34,868 nt of DNA, from positions 1 through 34,868 of the forward strand of contig JAEEOY010000040.1 in NCBI GenBank assembly GCA_016284515.1, given 5' to 3'. Each line of letters starts with the position of its first letter. Position 1 is the first letter of the stretch. Source of the DNA: Kiritimatiellia bacterium. Lineage in GTDB: Bacteria > Verrucomicrobiota > Kiritimatiellia > RFP12 > UBA1067. The notes beneath the pieces were generated by a model. That model was not told the origin of the DNA, ran no database searches, and saw nothing but the letters and a program-made list of their open reading frames with translations. Shown one piece after another: positions 22,201 through 31,342 of the stretch. The position numbers were made by a program, and so were the translations under genes.

Positions 22201-22864
22201 CCACATCATACGCGTCACCGATCCATGCAAGCCCCTCGAGTTCGACCTGTCGCGTCCGCTCGAGATCGAGGTCGGCTGCGGCAAGGGCAAGTTCCTCACC
22301 GCGCGCGCGGCGGAGAACCCCGACTGCGACTTCCTCGGCATCGAGCGCATGCTCGAGCGCGTGAGGCTGTTCGACGGCAAGTGCCGCCGCGGTAACATCG
22401 AGAACGCGAAGGTGCTCCGCCTCGAGGCGCTGTACACGTTCCACTACCTCCTCCCCGCGCACCACGCGCGCACGGTGTACGTGTTCTTCCCCGACCCGTG
22501 GCCCAAGAAGAAGCACCACTCGCACCGCCTGTTCGGTCCGCTCTTCCGCACTGCGCTCTGGAAGCGGCTCGAGGTCGGCGGGAAGCTCGAGTTCGCGACG
22601 GACCACAAGGAGTACTTCGACGAGGTGTGCGAGGGCTTCTCGGAGGACGCGCGGTACGAGCGCGTAGAGCCGATGCCGCGTCCGAAGGAAGTCTGGACCG
22701 AGTTCGAGACGATGTTCCGCGAGCAGGGGCTGCCCATATATTCCGCGGCGTGGAGGTCTCTTCCGGGCGAAGACCTGCCGCTCGAGCCGCTGACGATTCC
22801 GCCGGAGGCGGAGCCGCGCGAGGGGATTGTGCGCCGCGTTTCGTCGGAATATGGTAAAATATAG
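22193..22864 (+). CDS. trmB: tRNA (guanine-N7-)-methyltransferase
   Basis: LEIEVGCGKGKFL.. and VYVFFPDPWPKKKHHSHRL motif. Confidence 0.95.
   Translation: MSDHIIRVTDPCKPLEFDLSRPLEIEVGCGKGKFLTARAAENPDCDFLGIERMLERVRLFDGKCRRGNIENAKVLRLEALYTFHYLLPAHHARTVYVFFPDPWPKKKHHSHRLFGPLFRTALWKRLEVGGKLEFATDHKEYFDEVCEGFSEDARYERVEPMPRPKEVWTEFETMFREQGLPIYSAAWRSLPGEDLPLEPLTIPPEAEPREGIVRRVSSEYGKI
22855..22860 (+). promoter_or_regulatory. extended -10 (TGG-TAAAAT) at the 3' end of trmB for the downstream FMN-binding gene
   Basis: ATATGGTAAAAT; start of next gene at 22895 with AAGGAG Shine-Dalgarno. Confidence 0.5.
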
Positions 22865-22894
22865 GGGTTGAAACCAGACACAAGGAGAGGCTTT

Positions 22895-23347
22895 ATGAAG
22901 AAGATGCTCGGATTGCTCGTCAGCCTTACGCTGATCAGCGGCGCATGCGCCGCGGTGCTTGCCTACGTTAACTCCATAACGAAGGATCCGATCGCCGCGA
23001 CGGCCGAGAAGGCGCGCGAGGCGGCGAAGGCGGCGGTGCTGTGCGGCGAGGAGGGCTATGCCGTCGAAGGGCGCTCGGGCGAGGGCTACGGCGGTGACAT
23101 AGTGCTCATGGTCGGCTTCAAGAAGGACAAGAAGACGGTCATCTCCTACAAGGTGCTCCAGGCGTCCGAGACTCCCGGACTCGGCATGAAGCTCAAGACG
23201 CCCGAGTTCGCGGGGCAGTTCTCCGGCAAGGACGGCAGCGCGCTCAAGGTGAAGAAGGACGGCGGCGACATAGAGGCGATCACGTCCGCGACGATAACCT
23301 CGCGCGCGGTGTGCAAGGCCATAGCGGACGCGCAGAGCAAGCTGTAG
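22895..23347 (+). CDS. RnfG-like FMN-binding protein
   Basis: MKKMLGLLVSLTLISGACAAVLAYVNSITKDPIA.. and C-terminal DIEAITSATITSRAV flavinylation-type motif. Confidence 0.8.
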   Translation: MKKMLGLLVSLTLISGACAAVLAYVNSITKDPIAATAEKAREAAKAAVLCGEEGYAVEGRSGEGYGGDIVLMVGFKKDKKTVISYKVLQASETPGLGMKLKTPEFAGQFSGKDGSALKVKKDGGDIEAITSATITSRAVCKAIADAQSKL

Positions 23348-23357
23348 GCCGAGCCTG

Positions 23358-24263
23358 ATGGCGAAGAAGTCGAGCATAGCTACGAATCTCGAATATGCCG
23401 CGCTTCGCTGCGCGTGCGCGCTCGTGAACGCGGTTCCGTATCCCGCAGCGATGTGGCTTGCCGACGCGCTGGCCTTCTTCGCGGTGAGGTGCCTCGGCTT
23501 CAAGCGCGAGCGGACGGTGGAGCGGATTCGCTCCGTGTTCCCGGGAAAGTCCCTCGCCGAATGCCGCGCCATAGCGGTGCGCTCGCTCGCGAACGTCCTG
23601 AAGACGGCGGTGGAGATGATCCGCGCGCCTAAGCTGACAAGCGCGTGGATGGACCGCCATGTCGTCGACGGCAGGCTTTACAAGGACAGGTTGCAGGAGT
23701 ACGTCGACGAGGGCAAGGGAGTCGTCATAATGGTCCCGCATTCCGGAAACTGGTACATGGCTGCGTGGGCGATGGCGGCATACGGGCTTCCGCTCTTCGC
23801 GATCGCGGCGAGGCAGCGCAATCCGAAGATCGACGCGTGGATGAAGCGACAGTACGGAAGCGTGGAGGTGCTGGAGCGCGGCAGCGCGAGGACTCTCGTC
23901 GAGATCAAGGAGAAGCTCCGCACGGGAAGGGCCTTCGCGATTCTTCCCGATCTTCGCGTTCCGCATCCAGACGTCGAAGTCGACTTCCTCGGCGGGAAGG
24001 CGAACGTCAGCCACGCGGGCGCTATGTTCGCGGTGAGGTGCGGCAGCCCGATCATCGTCGCCATGATGCGGCGCGAGGGAGGAAGGCACGTCTTCGACCA
24101 TATCGGGACGCTCAGGCCCGATCCGGCGGCGACGGACAGAAAGGCCGAGGCCGCGCGCCTCACGCGGGAGGCAATGTCGATGATCGACGGCAGGCTAAAG
24201 GAGCATCCCGAGGACTGGTACTGGTACAACAAGCGCTGGATACTCCAGCCGGTGGAAAAATGA
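23358..24263 (+). CDS. lysophospholipid/lipid A acyltransferase (LpxL/HtrB-like)
   Basis: VVIMVPHSGNWYMAAWAM, RPDPAATDRKAEAARLTREAMSMIDGRLKEHPEDWYWYNKRW. Confidence 0.88.
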   Translation: MAKKSSIATNLEYAALRCACALVNAVPYPAAMWLADALAFFAVRCLGFKRERTVERIRSVFPGKSLAECRAIAVRSLANVLKTAVEMIRAPKLTSAWMDRHVVDGRLYKDRLQEYVDEGKGVVIMVPHSGNWYMAAWAMAAYGLPLFAIAARQRNPKIDAWMKRQYGSVEVLERGSARTLVEIKEKLRTGRAFAILPDLRVPHPDVEVDFLGGKANVSHAGAMFAVRCGSPIIVAMMRREGGRHVFDHIGTLRPDPAATDRKAEAARLTREAMSMIDGRLKEHPEDWYWYNKRWILQPVEK

Positions 24264-24967
24264 AGAAGAGGCGCAGACTTCCGTTCGACATCCTGTTCGA
24301 AGACGACGACGTGATCGTGATAGACAAGCCCGAGGGGCTTCTCACGACGCACACCAAGCTCGCCGGACGCGCCGCGCGCGAAGGCCAGCTTACGGCCGAG
24401 AACATCCTCAACGACTACGTGCGCAAGGGTCAGGCGAAGTCAAGAAAGCGCGTCTGGCTCGTCCATCGCCTCGACCGCGACACGAGCGGAGTCATGATGT
24501 TCGCGAAGTCGGAGGAGGTCGCGGAGAAGTTCCGCGCCGACTGGTCGAGCCTTACGGAGAAGACGTATCTTGCGCGGGTGCAGGGAATCATCGCCGAAGA
24601 GAGCGGAGTCTTCGAGAGCTATCTGCGCGAAGACGCGGACGGATTCCGGGTGAGGTCCGTCCCGGCTCCACAGGCGGGCAGGGCGCGGTCCGACGGACGC
24701 GAGGCGCGCTTCGCCCGCACGGAGTGGCGCAGGCTCTCGACGAAGGGCGGCACGACGCTTGTGGAGGTGAAGCTGAAGACCGGGCGCAAGAACCAGATCA
24801 GGGTGCATTTCTCCGAGGCGGGGCATCCGGTCGTGGGAGACGTGAAGTACGGCGGCAGGAGGGCGGACAGGCTGCATCTGCATGCGAGGACGCTGCGCTT
24901 TGTCCATCCGCGCACGGGCGAATGGCTCGAGTTCACCGCCGGACCACAGGAGTGCGATTTCGTTTGA
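24260..24967 (+). CDS. RluA family pseudouridine synthase
   Basis: EDDDVIVIDKPEGLLTT, VHRLDRDTSGVMMFAKS, LKTGRKNQIRVHFSEAGHPVVGDVKYGG; ATG at 24260 overlaps the preceding stop. Confidence 0.94.
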   Translation: MKKRRRLPFDILFEDDDVIVIDKPEGLLTTHTKLAGRAAREGQLTAENILNDYVRKGQAKSRKRVWLVHRLDRDTSGVMMFAKSEEVAEKFRADWSSLTEKTYLARVQGIIAEESGVFESYLREDADGFRVRSVPAPQAGRARSDGREARFARTEWRRLSTKGGTTLVEVKLKTGRKNQIRVHFSEAGHPVVGDVKYGGRRADRLHLHARTLRFVHPRTGEWLEFTAGPQECDFV

Positions 24968-25003
24968 ATAGGAAAATTAACACGACAACGAGGAAAGACT
25001 GAA

Positions 25004-25408
25004 ATGAAGGGCTTTGCAACGATAGAGGAGGCGCAGGCGTTCTTTTCGGGCGACAGGTTCGCGACCGAGAACGGAATGAGGCTCGAGGAGCTTGACGAGA
25101 ACCATTCCGTCACGAGCATGACGATCGACGCGCGGCACAGGAACGCGCTCGGCGGCGTGATGGGCGGGGCGATATTCACCCTCGCCGACCTCGCGTTCGC
25201 CGCGCTCACGAACGACCGCGAGAGGTCCGTCGTCGCGCAGCAGGTTAGCATAAACTACCTCTCCGCCCCGAAGGACGGACGGCTCGTGGCGACGGCGAGG
25301 TACAGGAAGGACGGACGCAGCTCGTGCGTCGTCAACGTAGACGTGACGGACGGCGCCGGGCGCGACATCGCGCAGTTCGTCGGCACGGGCTTCAAGCTGA
25401 AGGGCTGA
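25004..25408 (+). CDS. PaaI-family hotdog thioesterase
   Basis: HRNALGGVMGGAIFTLADLAFAALTND.. typical PaaI fold motif. Confidence 0.85.
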   Translation: MKGFATIEEAQAFFSGDRFATENGMRLEELDENHSVTSMTIDARHRNALGGVMGGAIFTLADLAFAALTNDRERSVVAQQVSINYLSAPKDGRLVATARYRKDGRSSCVVNVDVTDGAGRDIAQFVGTGFKLKG

Positions 25409-25416
25409 CAGGAGAA

Positions 25417-26598
25417 ATGAATCTTCCCGGCGCAGAGAGGAAAGTCCTCGTGCTCGGAAAGGGCGCGAGCGGAACGGCCGCGGCGAAGCTCGCCGAGGCG
25501 AAGGAATGCGACGTCGCCTTTGCGGACGGATACGGACTTGTCGTGGCGAGTCCGGGCGTGAGGGTGATGAGCGAGCTCGAGTACGGATGCCGCGAGCTGA
25601 AGCGGCTTGGAGTGAAGATGCTCGCGGTCACGGGCTCCAAGGGGAAGTCGAGCGTCGTGAAGTTCGTAGCCGACGCGCTCAATCTCGCGGGGATGCGCGC
25701 GACGCCGTGCGGAAACTACGGTCTCCCCGTTTCGGAGCTTGCCAACCAACTTTCAACTTCCGGTCTTCAGCTTTCAACTCCAACATGGGCCGTGGTCGAG
25801 GTGTCGTCGTTCATGATGGAGACGACGAACCTTCCGCCAGACACGTTCGAGGCTGCGGCGATACTCAACTTGCAGGAAGACCATCTCGATCGCCACGGTT
25901 CAGTTGAAGTCTACCACGCGCTGAAGCGGCAGTTGCTTTCGATGACGCGTCCAGAATGCGCGTTCGACATGTCGGTTTTTGAAGGGCATCGCATCCTCGA
26001 AAGCGTGTGCAAAGATGGCCCCGACGAGATATATGCGGACTCCTATTTCGACAATCCCGTCCTTTCGCGCAATGCACTTGCGGCGATACAGCTTCTCAAT
26101 GCCGCAGGAGTCGACGACAAGACGATCCGCCGCGCGTTCCTCGCCTTCGAGCCGCTGCCGCACCGCATGCAGACCGTCGCCGAGATCGACGGCGTCCGGT
26201 ATGTCGACGACTCCAAGGCGACTTCGATCGCGGCGCTTGTCGCCGGCGTGAAGATGGTTCCGAAGCCGTGGGTCTTTAGTTCCGGGCGGAACGTCCGCCT
26301 TATCGCCGGCGGGCTACCCAAGGGGGACGACCCAAAATCCGCAGTCCCCATCTTGACAGAGCGGGGCAAAAAAGTGTATCTTATAGGACAATGCGCGGAG
26401 GAGTTTCGTTCCGCCTGGTCCGACGCCGTCGACTGCGAGGTCTGCGGCACGATGGAAAGGGCGGTCGAGGCTGCGAGGCGCGACGCGGAGAAGGGCGATA
26501 CGGTGCTCCTTTCGCCTGGAACCGCGAGTTTCGATCAGTTTAAAAGTTTCGGGGAGCGCGGGGAAGTCTTCGCGCGACTCGTCAAAAAAGAAGGATAA
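25417..26598 (+). CDS. murD: UDP-N-acetylmuramoylalanine--D-glutamate ligase
   Basis: AVTGSKGKSSVV, WAVVEVSSFMME, ILNLQEDHLDRHGS, YVDDSKATS, LSPGTASFDQF. Confidence 0.94.
   Translation: MNLPGAERKVLVLGKGASGTAAAKLAEAKECDVAFADGYGLVVASPGVRVMSELEYGCRELKRLGVKMLAVTGSKGKSSVVKFVADALNLAGMRATPCGNYGLPVSELANQLSTSGLQLSTPTWAVVEVSSFMMETTNLPPDTFEAAAILNLQEDHLDRHGSVEVYHALKRQLLSMTRPECAFDMSVFEGHRILESVCKDGPDEIYADSYFDNPVLSRNALAAIQLLNAAGVDDKTIRRAFLAFEPLPHRMQTVAEIDGVRYVDDSKATSIAALVAGVKMVPKPWVFSSGRNVRLIAGGLPKGDDPKSAVPILTERGKKVYLIGQCAEEFRSAWSDAVDCEVCGTMERAVEAARRDAEKGDTVLLSPGTASFDQFKSFGERGEVFARLVKKEG
25744..25783 (+). repeat. in-frame CTTTCAACT repeat inside murD
   Basis: CTTTCAACT at 25750-25758 and 25771-25779 (21 nt apart); encodes NQLSTSGLQLST just before WAVVEVSSF. 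Confidence 0.7.
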
Positions 26599-26605
26599 AA
26601 AGAAA

Positions 26606-27664
26606 ATGAACAAGCTCGGCATGGTTCTCGGACTCGCCGCGGTCTTCGCGGTCGCGGGTTGCAAGGATCCCAACTGGAATCGCAGGACCTCGAAGGACGA
26701 GGTCAAGAACGTCGGCACGACTGTGGCGCCGACCCCCGTGGAGGCCGAAGGCCCTGCAGCCGGCTATCCGGCGGCCGTGGAGCCCACTCCCATCGCCATT
26801 GAGGAGCAGCACTGCCACTGCGCTCCCGGGACGAAGCACGAGCTTCCCTGCGCGTGCGGAGCCCCCGACTGCCAGTGCGTCGTCATGAGGCACGATCCGA
26901 AGCCGCTTCCTCCGCCGGAGCCCGAGTACACGATCTACATCGTGCAGCGCGGCGACTACCTCGCCAAGATCTCCAAGAAGTACAACATCACGATCAACTC
27001 GATCAAGCGCCTCAACAACATGAAGGACGACACGATCCGCATCGGGCAGAAGATCAAGCTCCCCGGCAAGGTCGAGGTCGGCGAGCAGAAGGTGCCCGAG
27101 GGCGCGATCAAGGATGCACCCAAGGCGGCCAAGAAGGCCTATGCCCCGTATACGGGCGCGACGAAGGAGTATGTCGTCAAGTCGGGCGACACGCTCGGCG
27201 CGATCGCGTACGGGAACGGAATCAACATCCGCCAGCTCAAGGAGCTCAACGGACTCGAGTCCGACGTGCTCAAGGTCGGTCAGAAGCTGAAGATCCCCGC
27301 CGAGAAGGTCGTCAAGCCGGTCGAGACCGCGAAGGTGCAGCCTGCCAAGACCCAGGCGGTCGAGAAGAAGCCCGAGGCGCCCAAGGCCACGGCTGCCGTC
27401 GCCGAGGCGCTTACCCAGGTCGAGGAGGTCGACGCTGGCGAATCCGCCGAGCCTGTCGAGCCTGCAGTTTCGGAGCCCGCTCCCGTCGTTGACGACGCTG
27501 ATACCCTCACCTACACCGTGAAAGAGGGCGAGGATCTCGCAGACGTCTCCATCCGCTGGGGCGTGAGCGCCGCGGCGGTCCGCGAACTCAACAACCTCGG
27601 CGAAAACGACAAGCTGAAGGCCGGACAGGTTCTCAGGCTTCCCGCGGACGCCCAGCAGAACTGA
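26606..27664 (+). CDS. LysM-repeat cell-wall lipoprotein with Cys-rich segment
   Basis: Lipobox VAGC; three LysM domains (YIVQRGDYLAKISKKY, YVVKSGDTLGAIAYGN, YTVKEGEDLADVSIRW). Confidence 0.9.
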   Translation: MNKLGMVLGLAAVFAVAGCKDPNWNRRTSKDEVKNVGTTVAPTPVEAEGPAAGYPAAVEPTPIAIEEQHCHCAPGTKHELPCACGAPDCQCVVMRHDPKPLPPPEPEYTIYIVQRGDYLAKISKKYNITINSIKRLNNMKDDTIRIGQKIKLPGKVEVGEQKVPEGAIKDAPKAAKKAYAPYTGATKEYVVKSGDTLGAIAYGNGINIRQLKELNGLESDVLKVGQKLKIPAEKVVKPVETAKVQPAKTQAVEKKPEAPKATAAVAEALTQVEEVDAGESAEPVEPAVSEPAPVVDDADTLTYTVKEGEDLADVSIRWGVSAAAVRELNNLGENDKLKAGQVLRLPADAQQN

Positions 27665-27670
27665 CGCAAG

Positions 27671-28852
27671 GTGCGCAAGTCCGCACTAATCGCACTAGCC
27701 CTGGTTGTCGCGGCTCTCGTGGCACTGGGGCTTATCGTTCTCTGCAGCGCAAGCCAGGCGAACGGCATCAAGCTGCATAAGGACGCATACTACTTTTTCA
27801 ACAGGCAGATCGTCTACATAGCGGCGGGCGTGTTGATCGCCGTTGTCACCGCTTTCGTGGACTACAGGAAGTGGCGCGAGATACCTGGTGCGGCGTGGTT
27901 CATGTATGGCGCCGTCCTCGTGCTGATGGTGCTGGTGCTCCCGTATTTCATCGGGCACAAGGTCAACGGATCCTTCCGCTGGATCAGGCTCGGCCCTGTA
28001 AACCTGCAGCCGAGCGAGCTCGCCAAGCTGGCGATCGTCATCGTCGTCGCGGTGTGGATGGACCGCCTTGCCTGGCGCGTTGAGCTATTCGTCAAGGGCA
28101 CGCTGGTTCCGTTCATGCTGATCGGTGCGTACGCCTTCCTCGCGCAGCGCGAGCCCGACTACGGCTCTCTCATGGTGATCGCCGCCGCCGGCGCGCTCGT
28201 CATGTTCGTCGCAGGGGCGAGGTTCTGGCACATGTTTCCGCTTGGGCTTGCGGGAGGAGGGCTCGCGTTTGCGGCGATGTGCTTCAACGACAACAGGATG
28301 CGCCGCCTTATGGCGTATGTCAACGCCGCGTTCGGGAATGCCGCGGAGGCGGCGGAGAAGGTGCCGATCTCGAAGATGGACCCCGCGCAGTTCCAGGCCC
28401 ACATGGCGCTCGTCGCCTTCAAGAACGGCGGAATCGGAGGCGTCGGGCTGGGCGAATCCATACAGAAGCAGTACTACCTCCCCGAGTGCCACACGGACTT
28501 CATCTTCGCCGTGGGCGCGGAGGAGCTCGGTCTCTTTTTCTCGATAGGCGTCATCCTCCTCTTCACCGCCTTCTTCGCGCTGAGCATATATATCGCGCGG
28601 AACGCCTCCGACAGGTTCGGACGCTTCCTCGTCATCGGCATGTCGTTCATAATATTCTTCCAGGCGATGTTCAACCTCGGCGTCGTGTGCGAGGCGCTGC
28701 CGACGAAGGGTATGGCGCTGCCGTTCTTCAGCTACGGCGGGACCAACATGCTCTGCGCGTTTTTCGCAGTGGGCACGATACTTTCCGTCGGAATCCACTC
28801 CTACCGCGACAGGAAGCGCGTCCTCACGCGCAGCGTCGCGACAAGGGCCTGA
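27671..28852 (+). CDS. ftsW: FtsW/RodA/SpoVE family peptidoglycan glycosyltransferase
   Basis: GSFRWIRLGPVNLQPSELAKLAIV, AQREPDYGSLMV, LPECHTDFIFAVGAEELG, PFFSYGGTN; GTG start. Confidence 0.94.
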   Translation: MRKSALIALALVVAALVALGLIVLCSASQANGIKLHKDAYYFFNRQIVYIAAGVLIAVVTAFVDYRKWREIPGAAWFMYGAVLVLMVLVLPYFIGHKVNGSFRWIRLGPVNLQPSELAKLAIVIVVAVWMDRLAWRVELFVKGTLVPFMLIGAYAFLAQREPDYGSLMVIAAAGALVMFVAGARFWHMFPLGLAGGGLAFAAMCFNDNRMRRLMAYVNAAFGNAAEAAEKVPISKMDPAQFQAHMALVAFKNGGIGGVGLGESIQKQYYLPECHTDFIFAVGAEELGLFFSIGVILLFTAFFALSIYIARNASDRFGRFLVIGMSFIIFFQAMFNLGVVCEALPTKGMALPFFSYGGTNMLCAFFAVGTILSVGIHSYRDRKRVLTRSVATRA

Positions 28853-28856
28853 CGCG

Positions 28857-30140
28857 ATGGCTTCGCAGTTTCCAGAGTTTACCGTCACGTCGCTTACGGC
28901 TGAGCTGAAGCGCACGCTCGAGGGCGGATTCTCCAAGATCGTCGTCGAGGGCGAGATAAGCGGATGGCGCAGGTATCCTTCCGGACACTGCTACTTCACT
29001 CTCAAGGACGGCGGGGCGCAGATCTCCGCCGTGATGTTCGCGGGGCCCTACGAGGCGATCTGCGGCAGACATCCCGAGATGCGCGACGGACTCAAGGACG
29101 GCGCGAAGGTGAAGCTGTTCGCAAATGTCTCGGTCTATGCCCCGAAGGGAAACTACCAGCTCGTCGTCCTTTCTGCAAAGCTCGCCGGCCTCGGCGACCT
29201 CATGCAGCGCTACCTCGAGCTCAAGTCGAAGCTCGAAGCGGAGGGGCTCTTCGACCAGGCGCGGAAGCGTCCGCTCCCGAAGATGCCGCGCCGTATCGGA
29301 ATCGTCACGAGCGAGTCGGGTGCGGTCATCCACGACATGTGCACCGTCCTCACTCGGCGCTTCCCCAATCTCCTCATCCGCCTCTTTCCGTCGTCCGTCC
29401 AGGGCGCGGACGCTCCGAAGACGCTTGTCGAGGGCGTTGCGTACTTCAACTCCTTGTCCGCGGATGAGGCGCCGGACCTCCTCATCGTCGCGCGCGGCGG
29501 CGGAAGCTTCGAGGACCTCTTCTGCTTCAACGACGAGACGCTCGTGCGCGCCGTCGCCGCGTCGAAGATACCGACGATATCGGCGGTCGGACACGAGACG
29601 GACTACACTCTCTGCGACTTCGCGGCCGACAGGCGCGCGGGCACTCCGTCCATCGCGGCCGAGATCGCCGTCCCCGTGATGGACGAGCTCAAGGCGAAGC
29701 TCGACGCGCAGATGTCGCGCATCGTCTCGGCGCTGCGCTCCAAATACGAGTTCTGCGCCCAGCGCGTCGACAATCTCGCCGACTCTCTCGCGCCGGCGCT
29801 GGAGTCGCGCGCCTCCGACGCCGCGCACAGGGTGGAGGTGCTTTCCTCGGCGCTTGGCGTCGCTCTCTCCGCGCGCGCCACCGACGTCGCGCACAGGCTG
29901 GATTCGCTCTCGTCCGCGCTGGGATCTTCCATCGTCCTGAACCTCACGCGCCGGGAATCCGAGTTCGAGCGGCTGAGGACGAAGCTCGCGATGCTTTCTC
30001 CGTATTCCGTGCTGGAGCGCGGATACTCCCTCACCACCGACGCGTCCGGCGCAGTGGTGAAGTCTGCGGACCAGGTGAAGCCGGGCGACGTGATCAGGAC
30101 CCGCCTCGCCTCGGGCGCGCTGAGTTCGACCGTAACATGA
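28857..30140 (+). CDS. xseA: exodeoxyribonuclease VII large subunit
   Basis: VEGEISGWRRYPSGHCYFTLKDGGAQISAVMF, RIGIVTSESGAVIHD, VARGGGSFEDLFCFNDE, AVGHETDYTLCDFAADRRAGTPS. Confidence 0.96.
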   Translation: MASQFPEFTVTSLTAELKRTLEGGFSKIVVEGEISGWRRYPSGHCYFTLKDGGAQISAVMFAGPYEAICGRHPEMRDGLKDGAKVKLFANVSVYAPKGNYQLVVLSAKLAGLGDLMQRYLELKSKLEAEGLFDQARKRPLPKMPRRIGIVTSESGAVIHDMCTVLTRRFPNLLIRLFPSSVQGADAPKTLVEGVAYFNSLSADEAPDLLIVARGGGSFEDLFCFNDETLVRAVAASKIPTISAVGHETDYTLCDFAADRRAGTPSIAAEIAVPVMDELKAKLDAQMSRIVSALRSKYEFCAQRVDNLADSLAPALESRASDAAHRVEVLSSALGVALSARATDVAHRLDSLSSALGSSIVLNLTRRESEFERLRTKLAMLSPYSVLERGYSLTTDASGAVVKSADQVKPGDVIRTRLASGALSSTVT

Positions 30141-30158
30141 AAAAGGCAGGACAGGCAG

Positions 30159-30806
30159 ATGAACGCAGTATTCTTCGACGTTGACGGAACTCTCTTCGAC
30201 ACGCGCGCCGACCTCGCGGCGACGGTAAACCACACGCGGCGGGACCTCGGCTTCCCCGAGCTTCCCGTCGAGGCGGTGATCACGCACGTGGGGCAGGGCG
30301 CGCGCTACCTCCTCGAGCACGCGATACCGGAGGCGAAGGTTCCCTACGAACAGCTCTGGGAGATATTCAGGAGCCACTACGCCGAGCACTGCTGCGAGAC
30401 CGTCGCGCCGTATCCGAACGTGAGGCGCACGCTCGACGAGCTCGCCGCGCGCGGATGGAAGCTCGGGATCAACACGAACAAGCCCAACTTCGCCGTGAAG
30501 CTCATTCTCGAGAAGTTCGGCTTCGCGAGGTACTTCGGCGCGGCGGTGGTCGCGGGGGGCGACGGAGTGCCGCTGAAGCCGGACGCGCAGTCGCTCCGCG
30601 CGTGCGCGGCAAGGCTCGGCGGGCACCGGCTATCGTCGCACGACTGGATGGTCGGCGACAGCTGGACGGACATGCAGGCCGCGTCAAATGCCGGAATTAA
30701 GGGCGCTTTCTGCACTTTTGGCTTTGGAAGGCTCAACGACTCCAGATGCACCGTTAAGATAAATCGTTTCGAAGAACTCCTTCGGCACTTGAAAGCCGAG
30801 GACTAA
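30159..30806 (+). CDS. gph: HAD-family phosphoglycolate phosphatase-like
   Basis: FFDVDGTLFDTRADLAATVNH; MVGDSWTDMQAASNAG. Confidence 0.85.
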   Translation: MNAVFFDVDGTLFDTRADLAATVNHTRRDLGFPELPVEAVITHVGQGARYLLEHAIPEAKVPYEQLWEIFRSHYAEHCCETVAPYPNVRRTLDELAARGWKLGINTNKPNFAVKLILEKFGFARYFGAAVVAGGDGVPLKPDAQSLRACAARLGGHRLSSHDWMVGDSWTDMQAASNAGIKGAFCTFGFGRLNDSRCTVKINRFEELLRHLKAED

Positions 30807-30812
30807 ATATGG

Positions 30813-30818
30813 TAAAAT
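30813..30818 (+). promoter_or_regulatory. extended -10 (TGG-TAAAAT) of rpmH operon
   Basis: TATGGTAAAAT 35 nt before ATG 30853; GAAAGGAAG Shine-Dalgarno downstream. Confidence 0.6.
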
Positions 30819-30852
30819 ATCCGCTCATTTCAGTTGAAAGGAAGAATCAATC

Positions 30853-30990
30853 ATGAAGATGACATGGCAGCCCTCTAAGATCAAGAGGAAAAGGAAAATC
30901 GGTTACCGCGCCCGCAAGGCGACCAAGGGAGGCCGCAAGGTCCTCGCATCCCGTCGTGCGAAGGGGCGCAAGCGCCTCACGCAGGTCTAA
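30853..30990 (+). CDS. rpmH: 50S ribosomal protein L34 (below the ORF-track length cutoff)
   Basis: [45 protein letters not shown], translated directly from the sequence. Confidence 0.95.
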   Translation: MKMTWQPSKIKRKRKIGYRARKATKGGRKVLASRRAKGRKRLTQV

Positions 30991-31003
30991 GGACGTAGCC
31001 GGC

Positions 31004-31342
31004 ATGTCCACGCGGCTCCCCGGCGCGAAGTACAAGCGTATCTTCGACCGGGGGCGTTCCGTAAAGGGACGTCTCCTAGTCGCGTGGCGGTTATCGTCTC
31101 CCGACGCCGACCGGCAGGCCGGCGTCGTCGTTTCAAAGAAGAGCTTCCACGATGCGGTCGACCGCAATCGCGCGAAGCGCCTCCTGCGCGAGGCGTATCG
31201 TCTTCTCGTCAAGGAAGGCGCGATGCCCGCGAACACGGAGTGGATATTCATCGGCCGCGCGGCGCTCCGCGGCAGGCGATGCGCCGATGTAATGGAGGAG
31301 ATGAAATGCCTCGCGTCTCGCGATTCGCGTCCGAGGCATTGA
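31004..31342 (+). CDS. rnpA: ribonuclease P protein component
   Basis: [26 protein letters not shown]; position directly after rpmH. Confidence 0.9.
   Translation: MSTRLPGAKYKRIFDRGRSVKGRLLVAWRLSSPDADRQAGVVVSKKSFHDAVDRNRAKRLLREAYRLLVKEGAMPANTEWIFIGRAALRGRRCADVMEEMKCLASRDSRPRH

Noticed and set aside
26353-26382. TTGACA-N18-TATCTT promoter-like sequence inside murD
   Set aside because: Falls in sequence coding for LTERGKKVYLIG, a plausible conserved MurD segment; AT-richness may just reflect Lys/Ile/Tyr codons. TSS data needed.
28824-30626. 600-aa minus-strand ORF opposite xseA/gph
   Set aside because: Shadow ORF; both + strand genes are well supported.
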